From Azoarcus sp. (lineage in GTDB: Bacteria > Pseudomonadota > Gammaproteobacteria > Burkholderiales > Rhodocyclaceae): a stretch of 41,217 nucleotides of DNA. The notes beneath the pieces were generated by a model, which saw only the letters and a list, made by a program, of their open reading frames with translations, made no database searches and was not told where the DNA came from. Shown in pieces: positions 8,918 through 17,900 of this stretch (the first letter of the stretch is position 1; each line of letters begins with the position of its first letter). Position numbers and translations under genes: made by a program. The stretch covers positions 1-41,217 of the forward strand of contig DYFV01000046.1 of the NCBI GenBank assembly GCA_020725025.1. The letters are read 5' to 3'.

Positions 8918-9018
8918 ATGCCGGATCATTCCCTCCCCCTCGCCGCCGACCTGATGCTGCGCGCGGGACGCTCGACAGGATCTTCGCCGCGCACGGCGTG
9001 AAACGGCCGCGGCCCTGA
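8918..9018 (+). pseudogene. Remnant or frameshifted small ORF
   Basis: An ATG at 8918 with AGGAG 8 bases upstream opens a 27-codon frame ending at 9001 (MPDHSLPLAADLMLRAG...). If one base is restored near 8970, the frame reads on naturally as RLDRIFAAHGV and ends at 9018. This looks like a short gene with a single-base deletion, or the two ends of a larger gene joined by an internal deletion. No family is recognised. The preceding 110 bases after the regulator stop contain only the short palindrome GGCAAATTGCC near 8817. Confidence 0.25.
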
Positions 9019-9032
9019 CGCCCTCCAGCTCC

Positions 9033-9866
9033 TCAGCCTCGGCGGGCGATCATCTCCACCGGCGCCACCACGCCGCGCTCCAGCGCGGCGATCATGTTCG
9101 CGAGCTTGCGCTTCGCCTCGGCACCCATGAGCAGGTGCAGGCCCAGCGGCGGCGGGCCGCCGTCCGCCAGGCGGGCACGCAGGCGGTCGAAGAATTCCAG
9201 GGCCGCGCCGCGGCGGTCGCGCTCCGCCGTCACCTCGAAGCCGGCCGCCTCCAGGGCGTGCCGGTACGCCGCCGGCTCGGCGAGGAAGGACATGTCCGCC
9301 GTCGTCGCCCAGGGCACCGGGAAGTCCGGCTCTCCGTCGCCGGTGCGCATGGCGTCGTAGATCGCCATTACTCCGCCCGGCTTCAGCACCCGCGCCGCCT
9401 CGGCGCACAAGGCCGCCTTGTCGGCGATGTTCATGCCGACGTGGAGCAGGCTCACCGCGTCGAACGCGCCGGCCTCGAACGGCAGATCGGTGGCGCTGCC
9501 GACCCGGAATGCCACGCCCTCGGCGGAGCCCACCAACCGGTTGAGCATCTCGGCGACAGACACGTACTCCGGCGTCAGGTCGATCCCGACCACCGCACAG
9601 CCATATGTCCGCGCGAAATGGCGTGCCGGCCCGCCGATGCCGCAGCCGAGGTCGAGCAGCGCCATCCCCGGCGCGAGCCCCATCTGCTCCGCGAGCGCCA
9701 CCGTCGCGCCGTGGCCGCCCATGTGGAACTCGTCCACCGGGGCGAGATCCTCCGGACGCACGGTCTCCGGGCCGCAGCCGGCGGCGGCCAGCCCGGCGCG
9801 GATCGCCTGCTCCAGCGTGCCGTGGGTGTAGTGGCGCACGATCTCGTCTTCCATGCTCCTTGTCAT
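9033..9866 (-). CDS. SAM-dependent class I methyltransferase
   Basis: The 277-residue cytoplasmic protein has the class I methyltransferase fold: motif I LLDLGCGIGGPARH near residue 71, the acidic end of strand 2 in VVGIDLTPEYV, and DAVSLLHVGMNI around motif IV. It resembles the UbiE/sterol- and sarcosine-type small-molecule methyltransferases rather than DNA or rRNA enzymes. The acceptor is unknown. The ATG at 9866 is preceded by AAGGAGGA at 6 bases; another ATG four codons on also has an AAGGAG. It lies 31 bases after the cupin gene on the same strand, so the two form an operon divergent from the HxlR-type regulator gene, which is probably its controller. Confidence 0.88.
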   Translation of the reverse strand: MTRSMEDEIVRHYTHGTLEQAIRAGLAAAGCGPETVRPEDLAPVDEFHMGGHGATVALAEQMGLAPGMALLDLGCGIGGPARHFARTYGCAVVGIDLTPEYVSVAEMLNRLVGSAEGVAFRVGSATDLPFEAGAFDAVSLLHVGMNIADKAALCAEAARVLKPGGVMAIYDAMRTGDGEPDFPVPWATTADMSFLAEPAAYRHALEAAGFEVTAERDRRGAALEFFDRLRARLADGGPPPLGLHLLMGAEAKRKLANMIAALERGVVAPVEMIARRG

Positions 9867-9897
9867 GTCCGTCCTCCTTGCGCCCTGTTCCGGCCGG

Positions 9898-10290
9898 TCA
9901 GCGTTCGGCGAAGCCGTCCCGCGACCAGAGGATGTTCTGCCGGGAGCGATCGAACCAGGGCGCGAAGATCGACAGGACCGCGACACGGCCGCTGTCGACG
10001 ATCGGCCCGTGAATGGTGTCGCGCGGAATGAAGATGAGGTCGCCCGCCTTCACCCGCCGCGTCTCCTCGCCGACGCGAAAGCCGCACTCGCCCTCGAGGA
10101 TGAGCACCAGCTCGTCGTGACGGGGCTGGATGTGGATGGCGTCCTCGATGTCCTCGAGGACGTTCAGGTTGGCAGAGACGTGCTCGCCGTCGAACAGGAA
10201 CATGCGCTTGATGGGATCCCGCGCGGTCGCCGGATCGGTCGACAGGCTGCGCAGGGCGTCTTCCAGATGTACGAAACGGTTCGTGGCCAT
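9898..10290 (-). CDS. Small cupin-domain protein
   Basis: The 130-residue product is a single beta-barrel cupin. The first cupin motif is visible as HIQPRHDELVLILEGEC (metal ligands His, His and Glu) near residues 53-70, and the second as PRDTIHGPIVDSG near 90. It could bind a small molecule or act as a metal-dependent oxygenase or isomerase; sequence alone does not say which. The ATG at 10290 has GAGAGGTGG a few bases upstream; a GTG three codons earlier is an alternative. It is the first gene of a two-gene operon with the methyltransferase. Confidence 0.82.
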   Translation of the reverse strand: MATNRFVHLEDALRSLSTDPATARDPIKRMFLFDGEHVSANLNVLEDIEDAIHIQPRHDELVLILEGECGFRVGEETRRVKAGDLIFIPRDTIHGPIVDSGRVAVLSIFAPWFDRSRQNILWSRDGFAER

Positions 10291-10424
10291 GGCTTCCACC
10301 TCTCGTGCTGCGACTCGGATCTCTCCTTGTCAGTCTGGCTGCCGGCCGTGACCGCCGATAGTTCCAAAAAAGGACTTTCGAGGCCGGACACAGCGGCTAA
10401 CCTCGATAACAGAGGAGGTCGGTC
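10291..10424. promoter_or_regulatory. Divergent promoter region between the cupin and HxlR-type genes
   Basis: The 134 bases separating the two divergent start codons must hold both promoters. A short imperfect palindrome GTTCCAAAAAAGGAC at about 10360-10374 is the most obvious candidate operator for the HxlR-type regulator. No clear -35/-10 pair could be assigned with confidence. Confidence 0.35.
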
Positions 10425-11150
10425 ATGAAGGGCTACGGCCAGTTCTGCCCCATCGCCAAGGCGGCGCAGGTCTTCTGCGAGCGTTGGACCGCGCTCATCA
10501 TCCGCGACCTCGGCGTGGGGATGACGCGGTTCTCGGAGCTGCATCGCGGGGTGCCGCTGATGTCGCGCTCGATGCTGTCGCGGCGGCTGCAGGCGCTGGA
10601 AAGCGAGGGGGTCGTCGAGCGACGTCCGAAGGCGGCCGGGCGTGGCTCGACCTACCACCTGACCCCGGCGGGCCGGGAGTTTCTGCCGATCGTGGAGGCG
10701 CTCGGCGTGTGGGGGCAGCGCTGGGGCCGGCGGGAGCTCGCCGATGGGGAAGTCGACATCCATCTCCTGCTGTGGGCGATGGAGCACGGCGTACGGGCCG
10801 AGGCCTTCGGCAAGGGGCGCACGGTGGTGCTGGTCGAGTTCTGCGACCAGCCGTCGCACAAGCGGCGCTGGTGGTTCGTCAACGAAGCCGGCGAAGCCGA
10901 GCTGTGCGTCAAGGATCCGGGCTTCGAAGTGGATCTGCACCTCGTCGTCGGCCTGCGCGACATGATCTACATCTGGCGCGGCGACCTGCCGCTCGCCCAC
11001 GCGCTCGATACCGGTCGGCTGCGGGCGGACGGCCCGTTTCGCCTCCGACGCGCCCTCGCGACCTGGCTGACCCTGTATCCGCTGGCGCACGTCCGGCCGG
11101 CGCACGAGGAAGCGCCGCCCGGCCAAGACACCGCCCGAGGCTCGACCTAG
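10425..11150 (+). CDS. HxlR-family transcriptional regulator with a C-terminal extension
   Basis: The 241-residue protein starts with an HxlR winged helix-turn-helix: CPIAKAAQVFCERWTALIIR, then the recognition region FSELHRGVPLMSRSMLSRRL and the wing with RRPKAAGRGSTYHLTPAGR. The conserved Cys near residue 8 is present, as in redox- or electrophile-responsive HxlR members. Simple HxlR proteins are about 110-150 residues. Here a further 110 residues follow (VDIHLLLWAMEHGVR...LRDMIYIWRGDLPLAHALDT), resembling an SCP2-like ligand pocket, so it may sense a hydrophobic small molecule. The ATG at 10425 has GAGGAGG 7 bases upstream. It is divergent from the cupin-methyltransferase pair, the likely target. 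Confidence 0.87.
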   Translation: MKGYGQFCPIAKAAQVFCERWTALIIRDLGVGMTRFSELHRGVPLMSRSMLSRRLQALESEGVVERRPKAAGRGSTYHLTPAGREFLPIVEALGVWGQRWGRRELADGEVDIHLLLWAMEHGVRAEAFGKGRTVVLVEFCDQPSHKRRWWFVNEAGEAELCVKDPGFEVDLHLVVGLRDMIYIWRGDLPLAHALDTGRLRADGPFRLRRALATWLTLYPLAHVRPAHEEAPPGQDTARGST

Positions 11151-11241
11151 CATCCGGGCCAACGGCGTCCCACGGCTGTACCGGTGCGACTGCCGAATTC
11201 TGTCCTTGTCCCGGCCCCCCGCTGCCTTGCATCATCATGGG

Positions 11242-12114
11242 ATGCCCACGACCCTCGCTTCCGCCGCTCCGCTGCTCTTCGTGCTCCTGTGGAGCACCGG
11301 CTTCATCGGTGCCAAGTTCGGCCTCCCGTATGCCGAACCGCTCACCTTCCTCTCCACCCGTTACGTGCTGGTCATCGGTCTGATGGGCACGGTGGCCCTC
11401 GCCATGCGCGCGCCGTGGCCCAAGGACTGGCGGCAGGCCGGACACATCGGCGTCACCGGCCTGCTGGTGCATGCGGTGTATCTCGGCGGCGTCTTCATGG
11501 CGATCCACCGCGGCCTGCCGGCCGGCGTGACCGCCCTGGTGGTCGGTATGCAGCCGCTGCTCACCGCCCTCGGCGCCGGCTGGCTCCTGGGCGAGCGCGT
11601 CACCGCGCGCCAATGGATCGGCCTCGCGCTGGGGCTCGCCGGCGTGGGCCTGGTGGTGAGCGACAAGCTCGCCCCCGCCAGCATCGCCGGCGACCCCATC
11701 GTAATGCTCGCCCCCGCGCTCGCCGCGCTCGCGGGCATCACGCTCGGCACGCTCTACCAGAAGCGCTTCTGCCCCAGCTTCGACCTGCGCACCGGCTCCG
11801 TCGTCCAGTTCGTCCCGACGCTCCTCGTCACCGCCTGGTTCGCGAGCGGCACCGAGACGATGCAGATCCAGTGGAGCGGCGAGTTCGTCTTCGCCCTGAT
11901 GTGGCTGGTGCTGGTCCTCTCGCTGGGCGCCATCAGCCTGCTCAACCTCCTCATCCGCAGCGGCAGCGCGGTGAACGTCGCGAGCCTCTTCTACCTCACC
12001 CCGCCGACAACGGCGCTGATGGCGTGGGCGCTCTTCGGCGAAACTCTGCGCGGCGCGGCGCTGGCGGGGATGGCGATCGCGGTGACGGGGGTGTGGTTGG
12101 CGCGGCGGGCTTGA
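11242..12114 (+). CDS. EamA/DMT-family transporter
   Basis: The 290-residue inner-membrane protein has about ten hydrophobic helices arranged as two EamA (DUF6) repeats, with landmarks LLFVLLWSTGFIGAKFGL at the start of the first repeat and YLTPPTTALMAWALFGE near the end of the second. Family members mostly export amino acids or other metabolites. The substrate is unknown. The ATG at 11242 is used because the signature begins a few residues on; the ribosome binding site is weak. It stands alone, 91 bases after the HxlR-type gene, and is followed by the RAYT element. Confidence 0.88.
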   Translation: MPTTLASAAPLLFVLLWSTGFIGAKFGLPYAEPLTFLSTRYVLVIGLMGTVALAMRAPWPKDWRQAGHIGVTGLLVHAVYLGGVFMAIHRGLPAGVTALVVGMQPLLTALGAGWLLGERVTARQWIGLALGLAGVGLVVSDKLAPASIAGDPIVMLAPALAALAGITLGTLYQKRFCPSFDLRTGSVVQFVPTLLVTAWFASGTETMQIQWSGEFVFALMWLVLVLSLGAISLLNLLIRSGSAVNVASLFYLTPPTTALMAWALFGETLRGAALAGMAIAVTGVWLARRA

Positions 12115-12172
12115 GAGCCCGATTCGGCACCAACCCTTCCCCGCACTGTATTTTTGAAGGGGACATATTTCT

Positions 12173-13008
12173 AAAGGGGACAGATTTATTTTTCCTCTAA
12201 TCCCAGAGCCCCTTCAGGACTGTCACGCGCTCTTTGCCGGGCGCCCACGGGGGCGGTGCTCGATCCGTCTGCCAAAGATTTCTTCCACCTTGTCCACAAA
12301 GCTCTTGCCGCCAGTCAGTTGTCCGCGCTGGACTGCTTCGCCGATCACCTCCCATTCGCCCGCTGGAACGGCCGCACTTAGGAAGATCTGATAGCGCGCT
12401 CGACGCTCGTTTTCCGTGCTGCCCAAGCCAGCAAGACATGGATCTTCATCGAGCCACTCGCACGACGCCAGGCCCAAACGGTAGCGGCAGCTCGACCACT
12501 GATACTCCTCGGGCGTCGCCACCATTCTCGCCCGTACCGGATTGAGGTCGATATACCGCGCGCAGGCCAAGAGATACGCGTCGGAATCAACCGGGCTCGA
12601 CTTGTAGCGGCTTTCCCAAAGAGTACCGCTTCGTCCTCGGAGGACATTGTGATAACGCGTCTGACGTCCGGCCAGGCGTTTCATCAAACCTCCGAGCGCG
12701 GCGGCGCTCTCGGGCGCGACCAGCAAGTGCACGTGATTGGTCATCAGGCAGTACGCGTAGACCTTCACGCCATACGCATCCTTGAATTCGGCCAATGTCC
12801 CGAGATAGCGCTCGTAATCGCGCGAATGCGCAAACACAACTTGCCGGTTGTGCCCACGCTGCACGACGTGATGCGGGTAATCCGGCAAGACCAGCCGTCC
12901 TACTCTTGGCACATCGACTCTCCCATAGACCGCGTCAGCCCCACTTGCATTGCTGCGCGATGCTTCAATGACGTCAGGCGTCATCAGGGGAAAATAAATC
13001 TGTCCCCA
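12173..13008. mobile_element. RAYT (Y1 transposase) element with terminal inverted repeats
   Basis: A Y1 transposase gene is bounded by AAAGGGGACAGATTTATTTT at the left and AAAATAAATCTGTCCCC at the right, a 17-base perfect inverted repeat (left arm 12176-12192, right arm 12991-13007). Both ends carry partial tandem copies outside the arms: AAGGGGACA repeats with a 17-base period at 12157-12182, and TCCCCATTTCGCGCA occurs twice at 13003-13033. No target-site duplication is obvious. The right end lies inside the 3' end of the radical SAM reading frame. Confidence 0.75.
12223..12912 (-). CDS. REP-associated tyrosine transposase (RAYT, Y1_Tnp family)
   Basis: The 229-residue protein is a HUH-superfamily Y1 transposase of the RAYT type, related to IS200/IS605 TnpA and acting on single-stranded DNA. 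It opens with PRVGRLVLPDYPHHVVQRGH, has the HUH metal site in YCLMTNHVHLLVAPES, and the conserved ARYIDLNPVRARMV followed by EEYQWSSCRYR. The GTG at 12912 is preferred: relatives start at this point and GGGAGAG precedes it. An in-frame ATG at 12984 would overlap the radical SAM stop. RAYTs are thought to spread REP sequences, and this window holds REP-like repeats. However, its own inverted repeats do not match the GTAGCCCGG-type repeats. Confidence 0.88.
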   Translation of the reverse strand: MPRVGRLVLPDYPHHVVQRGHNRQVVFAHSRDYERYLGTLAEFKDAYGVKVYAYCLMTNHVHLLVAPESAAALGGLMKRLAGRQTRYHNVLRGRSGTLWESRYKSSPVDSDAYLLACARYIDLNPVRARMVATPEEYQWSSCRYRLGLASCEWLDEDPCLAGLGSTENERRARYQIFLSAAVPAGEWEVIGEAVQRGQLTGGKSFVDKVEEIFGRRIEHRPRGRPAKSA

Positions 13009-14126
13009 TTTCGCGCAGTCCCCATTTCGCGCATTTCGATCGCTGATGGCCCCCTCCACGGCAGATGCAGAAGTCCGGAACTCAGGAGCCGCATCTTGTG
13101 CCGTGAGAAATACGCGCCATCGAAGGCGCAGTTGGAATAGCAATCTGGATTGCACTCCTCGACGCCACGGGCGATCCGGGCGCGCAGCGATGCAATTCCC
13201 GCTCGCGTCAACTCCACGAACCTCATTTCGATCCGATTCATCTTTTTGGTGCAGTCGCGCAGATACCCGTAAGGATCGACGTTGATCCAGCCCCTGTTCG
13301 TCGCATAGTTGCAGGTCCAGAACCGTTCCCCGGCGAGGAATCGACGATACCCCTGGAAGTACGCCACGGGATCGATGATCTGCGTTCCCGCCGACCGGGC
13401 TGCCTCCACCTGCGCACAGAACGCGTCGAGTTCGGCTCCTGCGTCTTCCGAGAAGTGAATGTCCGGATCGAACTCTCTGCGGGATCTCGGCACGGCATAG
13501 CCGATCGACATCGGAAGTCCGATCGCCCCTGCAATGGACATTAGAGCGGTGACGTCCTCGACGTTGTACCTGGACACCACGGCATTGCACCGGATTCGCA
13601 ACCTGCCCTCCCGGTTCAGCGCCTGGATCGCGGCAATCAGACCTGGCTTGCCTAGCGCCGCCTTCCGGTTGCGCGCGTTGCTTCGCGGCCCGTCGACCGA
13701 GATGTTCAACATGTCGAGCCCTGCATCGCGCAGCCGCTGGAGACGACGCGGTGACAAGGTGCTACCGTTGGTGGTCAGGTCCGTTGCGACGCCGCGGCTC
13801 GTGCAGAGTTCGACCGCCTCATCGAGGTGCGGCCAGATGGTCGGCTCGCCGCCAAGAAAGCTCACCAACCCGACGTCCAAACTCAGGGCCGTCTCCAGAC
13901 ATGCGGCGAAATCGCCCATCGACATGTAATGGCGATCAGCGCTGTGCTGCCAACAGTACGCGCAGTCGAGATTGCAATGGTCGGTCGGCACGGTTCGCAG
14001 AAACGGCACTGAAGGCCGAATTCTGTTGATCGCAATTGCGCGCGCAAGACGGAGCGCCTTTCGCGTTATCACGGGTAAACACGCCTTGCTGCGGCAGAAG
14101 GGTCTATGTCGAGGAGTGCATCGCAC
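12984..14126 (-). CDS. Radical SAM protein with SPASM-like C-terminal cysteines
   Basis: This 380-residue enzyme carries the radical SAM cluster motif CNLDCAYC near residues 51-58, the GGEPT motif (VSFLGGEPTIWPH) and the TTNGS and NISVDGP segments of the TIM barrel. The C-terminal third has several cysteines (WTCNYA, RDCTKK, CNPDCYSNC) like the auxiliary-cluster SPASM domains of peptide-modifying enzymes. No precursor peptide gene is visible nearby, so the substrate is unknown. The last 16 or so residues (through GDRFIFP) and the TGA are encoded by the RAYT element's terminal repeats, so the native C-terminus was replaced. The start is uncertain: the ATG at 14126 has no good ribosome binding site, and an in-frame GTG about 20 codons further in is possible. 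Confidence 0.8.
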   Translation of the reverse strand: MRCTPRHRPFCRSKACLPVITRKALRLARAIAINRIRPSVPFLRTVPTDHCNLDCAYCWQHSADRHYMSMGDFAACLETALSLDVGLVSFLGGEPTIWPHLDEAVELCTSRGVATDLTTNGSTLSPRRLQRLRDAGLDMLNISVDGPRSNARNRKAALGKPGLIAAIQALNREGRLRIRCNAVVSRYNVEDVTALMSIAGAIGLPMSIGYAVPRSRREFDPDIHFSEDAGAELDAFCAQVEAARSAGTQIIDPVAYFQGYRRFLAGERFWTCNYATNRGWINVDPYGYLRDCTKKMNRIEMRFVELTRAGIASLRARIARGVEECNPDCYSNCAFDGAYFSRHKMRLLSSGLLHLPWRGPSAIEMREMGTARNGDRFIFP

Positions 14127-14240
14127 GCTGGCGCCGTAGACGCCGTCATATGTGGCAGTCCGACCAGAAGTGGCGGGGAGCTCAAAGGATAACCAGGTTG
14201 CATTGCACGCTCACCCGCCGACGGCTAGGTTGACACCGGA

Positions 14241-14969
14241 CTAATGATCCGTTTCGATCCTCCGTCCGTGCCTGTCGATGTACCACCCCGGCTCGACGAC
14301 CTGGCCGTTGAAGATGCGGGCCTCTTTGAAATCGCCCCCGGGCATCTTGTGCGTGATCGCAGTGGTGTATTTGGTCCTGATTCTTTCTTCGACGTCCCAC
14401 CCGATCAGCACCCCGCCATCGGTGAGCCGGATCTTGAGTCTCAGGGCACGGCCGATCGGTGTAGCGTAGACGTCGCTGCCATCAACCGCGCTCTTACCGA
14501 TCCAGTATGGCTCCTGCTTCTCGGAGCGGATATAGTCGAGCACGTCATCAGGGATACGGTCGGCGACCGGGACGGTATAGTCGCCGACGATGGTGCCTCC
14601 GACCCAGGTTCTTCCCACATTACTCTGTTCGAACTCACCTTCCCTCCATGTCGCTCGTATCGCTTGGGGTACGCTACGTTCCCCACCTGGGTAGGCAGAA
14701 ATACTTCCGGCCGCGGGACCGACCGACGCAAGTGCCGCAATTATTGTTCCATCCTCGTTCCACACTGTGACTCCCCTGACGCGAGTAAGCGCGTCAATCC
14801 ACAGAACGCTAACACCTCCCGTCCCTTCGAAGCGATCCACTTGAGTGTCATTCTGCCCCGAAATGCCGGACGGGCCGGCATTCATTGTTCGACACGCGAA
14901 CAAGGCAGGCATGATGGCCATGAAACCGAGCAGGGAGCGCCTCGTGCGCACCGGTCGTAATTCGCTCAT
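14241..14969 (-). CDS. Putative immunity lipoprotein of the RHS lipase toxin
   Basis: The 242-residue product starts with a lipoprotein signal: basic MSELRPVRTRR, a hydrophobic core and LFAC with the lipidated Cys at 26. The residue after Cys is not Asp, which favours the outer membrane. The mature part contains PQAIRATWR and GGVLIGWDVEER and loosely recalls the DUF2931/DUF3304 lipoproteins found beside type VI lipase effectors, but I cannot confirm the family. Its ATG overlaps the TGA of the toxin gene (ATGA at 14966-14969), so the two are translationally coupled. A lipase immunity protein in the periplasm is the natural reading of this pairing. GC content is lower than in the RHS repeats, as in the toxin tip. 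Confidence 0.65.
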   Translation of the reverse strand: MSELRPVRTRRSLLGFMAIMPALFACRTMNAGPSGISGQNDTQVDRFEGTGGVSVLWIDALTRVRGVTVWNEDGTIIAALASVGPAAGSISAYPGGERSVPQAIRATWREGEFEQSNVGRTWVGGTIVGDYTVPVADRIPDDVLDYIRSEKQEPYWIGKSAVDGSDVYATPIGRALRLKIRLTDGGVLIGWDVEERIRTKYTTAITHKMPGGDFKEARIFNGQVVEPGWYIDRHGRRIETDH

Positions 14970-17900
14970 GGCGCCACGCTCAGGCCGATCCCGTACCCGT
15001 TGGCGTCGAGCCAGGCCAAGTAAGCGGTCATGTTCACCGTTCCTGTGACAAAGTCTCCGCGGGGCGTTCGCACTGGCGTTCCGAATTCGTCGACCTCGTC
15101 CGTAGGCAGGTAGCTGACCAGCCGGGCGTCCTGGGTGTCAATAAAGCTCATGCCCGCGCCGGTCGCGGCCTTCTGGGCCACTGAACTTCCATCGAGGTAT
15201 CTCACTTGCCGATCCTCGCCGTAGGGCACGGAGCACCGCGCCGGACTACCGCAGTAGAGGTTGTCGCTCTTGTCATGGAGGACCGGGTTGGCAATGATCG
15301 TGCGCGGCGGCTCGTGCATGTCGACGCCTGCGCGCCCGGCCTGCTCGACCATCCATACCAGGGCGACCCGTGCGAGTTGGCTTTCGTTCTCCCCGAATCC
15401 ACCACCGATGTCCGCGTGCGATCCGAGAAAACCCATCTCGACCCGACTCTGTCCGGCGGGAATGTCGCCACCTAGTATGGATTCGACCGGAAACGCGCCG
15501 ATCGAGCCGGGCAGGCGGCGCAATGTTCGGCCGCGGTGCTCGTTGAGCGCGATGGCCTGAGCGATGTAAGCGAATCCAGCGGGAACGTGGAGGTTGTAGG
15601 CATTCCCCGAGAGATTGGTGGATAGTACCGTGTCCCACAATCCAAGGAAGCGCAGGTTGACCTGCTGGCAGCGCTGCTCTCCCAACGCGCCGGAATATCG
15701 ATACCAGCCATCGACCGTATCCGCTGCGATTCGGTTCGCGAAATCCCGCGCCTGGGCCGCGCCACGGCTGAAACCGACAATATCCACGTCGAGCGGAGTC
15801 CGGTCGTCCCGATTGTCCGCTTCCTCACGGAAGTACTCCACCATGCGCTCGATACGGGCGGGGCCGGAGTAGTTGCCGCCCATATCTGCTATGGAAGAGC
15901 TTCCGGGAATATACCAAGGCTTGTAATCCGCTGGGTCGATGGGGCGTGCCGGGTCGCTGCGATCGAGGGTGCCTACGCCCGAAATGTACCGGCGCCGTCC
16001 ATCGTCATACAGATCTCGAAACAGCACTACGTTCGACGGCGAACTGCTATGCGCCCACAACCAGCTGACGTCGTCCGTGTTACCTGTCCCGTCGAACGCA
16101 AACAGGACGAGCCCGTTGGGATCGACGAAGCGCAGCGGGTTGAACGCGACGTAGGCATAGGGGTTGGGGCCGTCCGGGGTGCCGAGCGGGTCGGGGCTGA
16201 GGTACTGGCCGTGTCCGGGGTGGTAGTAGCGCTGTCGGTTGTAGTGCAGGCCGGTCTCCGGGTCGAAGTACTGGCCGGGCAGGCGTAGGTGCAGGGTGAA
16301 ATCGGTCGCTTCGACGCGGGCTGCGCCGAACGGCGCGTAGTCGGCGCGCCAGAGGACGTTGCCGGCCGCGTCCGTGGCGGCCTCGGGGGCGCCCAGGTGA
16401 TTGGCGTGGAGCCATACCAGGCGTTCGTCGTCGCCGAACCAGCTTTGCGCGATGCGCACCAGGTCGGCGGCGATGCTCTCGAGCGGCTCTTCTTTCAGCG
16501 GCGCCAGGGGGCGGCCGTCCGGGGTGTCGATCACCGCCAGGGGCAGATCGGCCAGGTAGAGATACTGGCGCGTGAGCCTGCCGTGCGCGTCGAGCTCGGC
16601 AAGCAGGCGGCGCTGGGCGTCGTGGAGATAGCGGGTGGCTTTAGCGCCGACGGTCTTCGCGTTGCGCAGGCCCCGATGATCATAGTCGTAGCGGGCAATC
16701 GTACCGGACAGGCTTCGAACTTCGCGCAGCCGGCCGAGGGCGTCCCAGGCGTAGGTGTGCGCGCCCGTTTCCAGGGGCTGCCCACTTGGGGTGTAGGGAA
16801 GATCGGCGCGGTGGTGCGTGCCAGCGGCAAAGCGCGTGCGAACCGTGCCGGTTTCGAGATCGGCCTGCGAGGGCGCCCCCTCCTGGGCGAGCACGCGCCG
16901 TGCGTACGCGTCGTAGGCATAGCGCCATACGCGCTGGTCGTCCCCCGATCGGTTCGTGGCGACGGTCGAAATGAGCCGGTCACGCCCATCGTAGGCATGG
17001 CTGAAATGCTCCGCGCGCGTGCCGTCGCGGCGCTGCTGGTAGAGCAGGTTGCCCAGGGGGTCCCACAGGTAGCGGAAGTCCAGTACTGAGCCCGAATCGG
17101 GTGGGAGGGCAAGTGCCCCCGGCAGGCGCGGTGGATCGGCGACGCGCGCAGCGGGGGTCGCCCGCGCCCCCCCAGCCGGCGATGCTTGCGCGGCAGCGAT
17201 GCCCAGGATCCGCTCGGCGATCTCGCGCGGGGGGTCGCCTAACCGGGCGAGCGGGGCATGGCCGCCGGCGAGCATCGGGCGAGCCGGCTCCAGGTGCCGA
17301 TGTACCACGCGAGCGAGGATGCCTTCGGCGCTGCGCTGATAGCGCGACTCGACGCCGTTGCCGGCGACGTAGGCGCGCAGCCCGACGAGGTCGCGCTCGA
17401 TGTCGCGCACCAGCGTCTGCGACGGCGCGAGCCAGCGCAGCCAGGGCGTTCGGATGATGGTACGCACGATCTCCACGACCTGCCCCTGTCCGTTGCGCCG
17501 GTACTCGATACGGCTTCCGTCGGGGAGGATGGTGGCGACGAGGCGCCCGTCCGCGTCGTGCTCGTAGCGGGTCGTCGCGGTGATCTCACCGCCGGCCGTG
17601 GGCAGCGTTACGATCCTCGCCGTGCGCAGGCCGCGCTCGTCGTATCGGTAGCGTTCGCCCTGGGTCGGATGCCGGAGCGCGAAGAGCCGAGCGCCGTCGT
17701 AGTGCCACCGGGTGACCGTCTGCTCGCCGCTCTGTCCGTCGGTGATCACCTGCCTCAGTATGCGGCCGCGCCCGTCATAGGCGTACTGCGCGCGATGACC
17801 GCGCGCGTCCAGCATCGCGACGAGGCGGTCGGCCTCGTCGAAGACGCGGTGCTCTTCGCCTGCGTTTGGGCTGCGAATGCGGAGCGCGCGGCCAAAGTCG

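Noticed and set aside
12913..13590. N-terminal extension of the RAYT frame through the radical SAM gene
   Set aside because: Similarity to RAYT begins at the GTG at 12912; the upstream part is the radical SAM gene in another frame.
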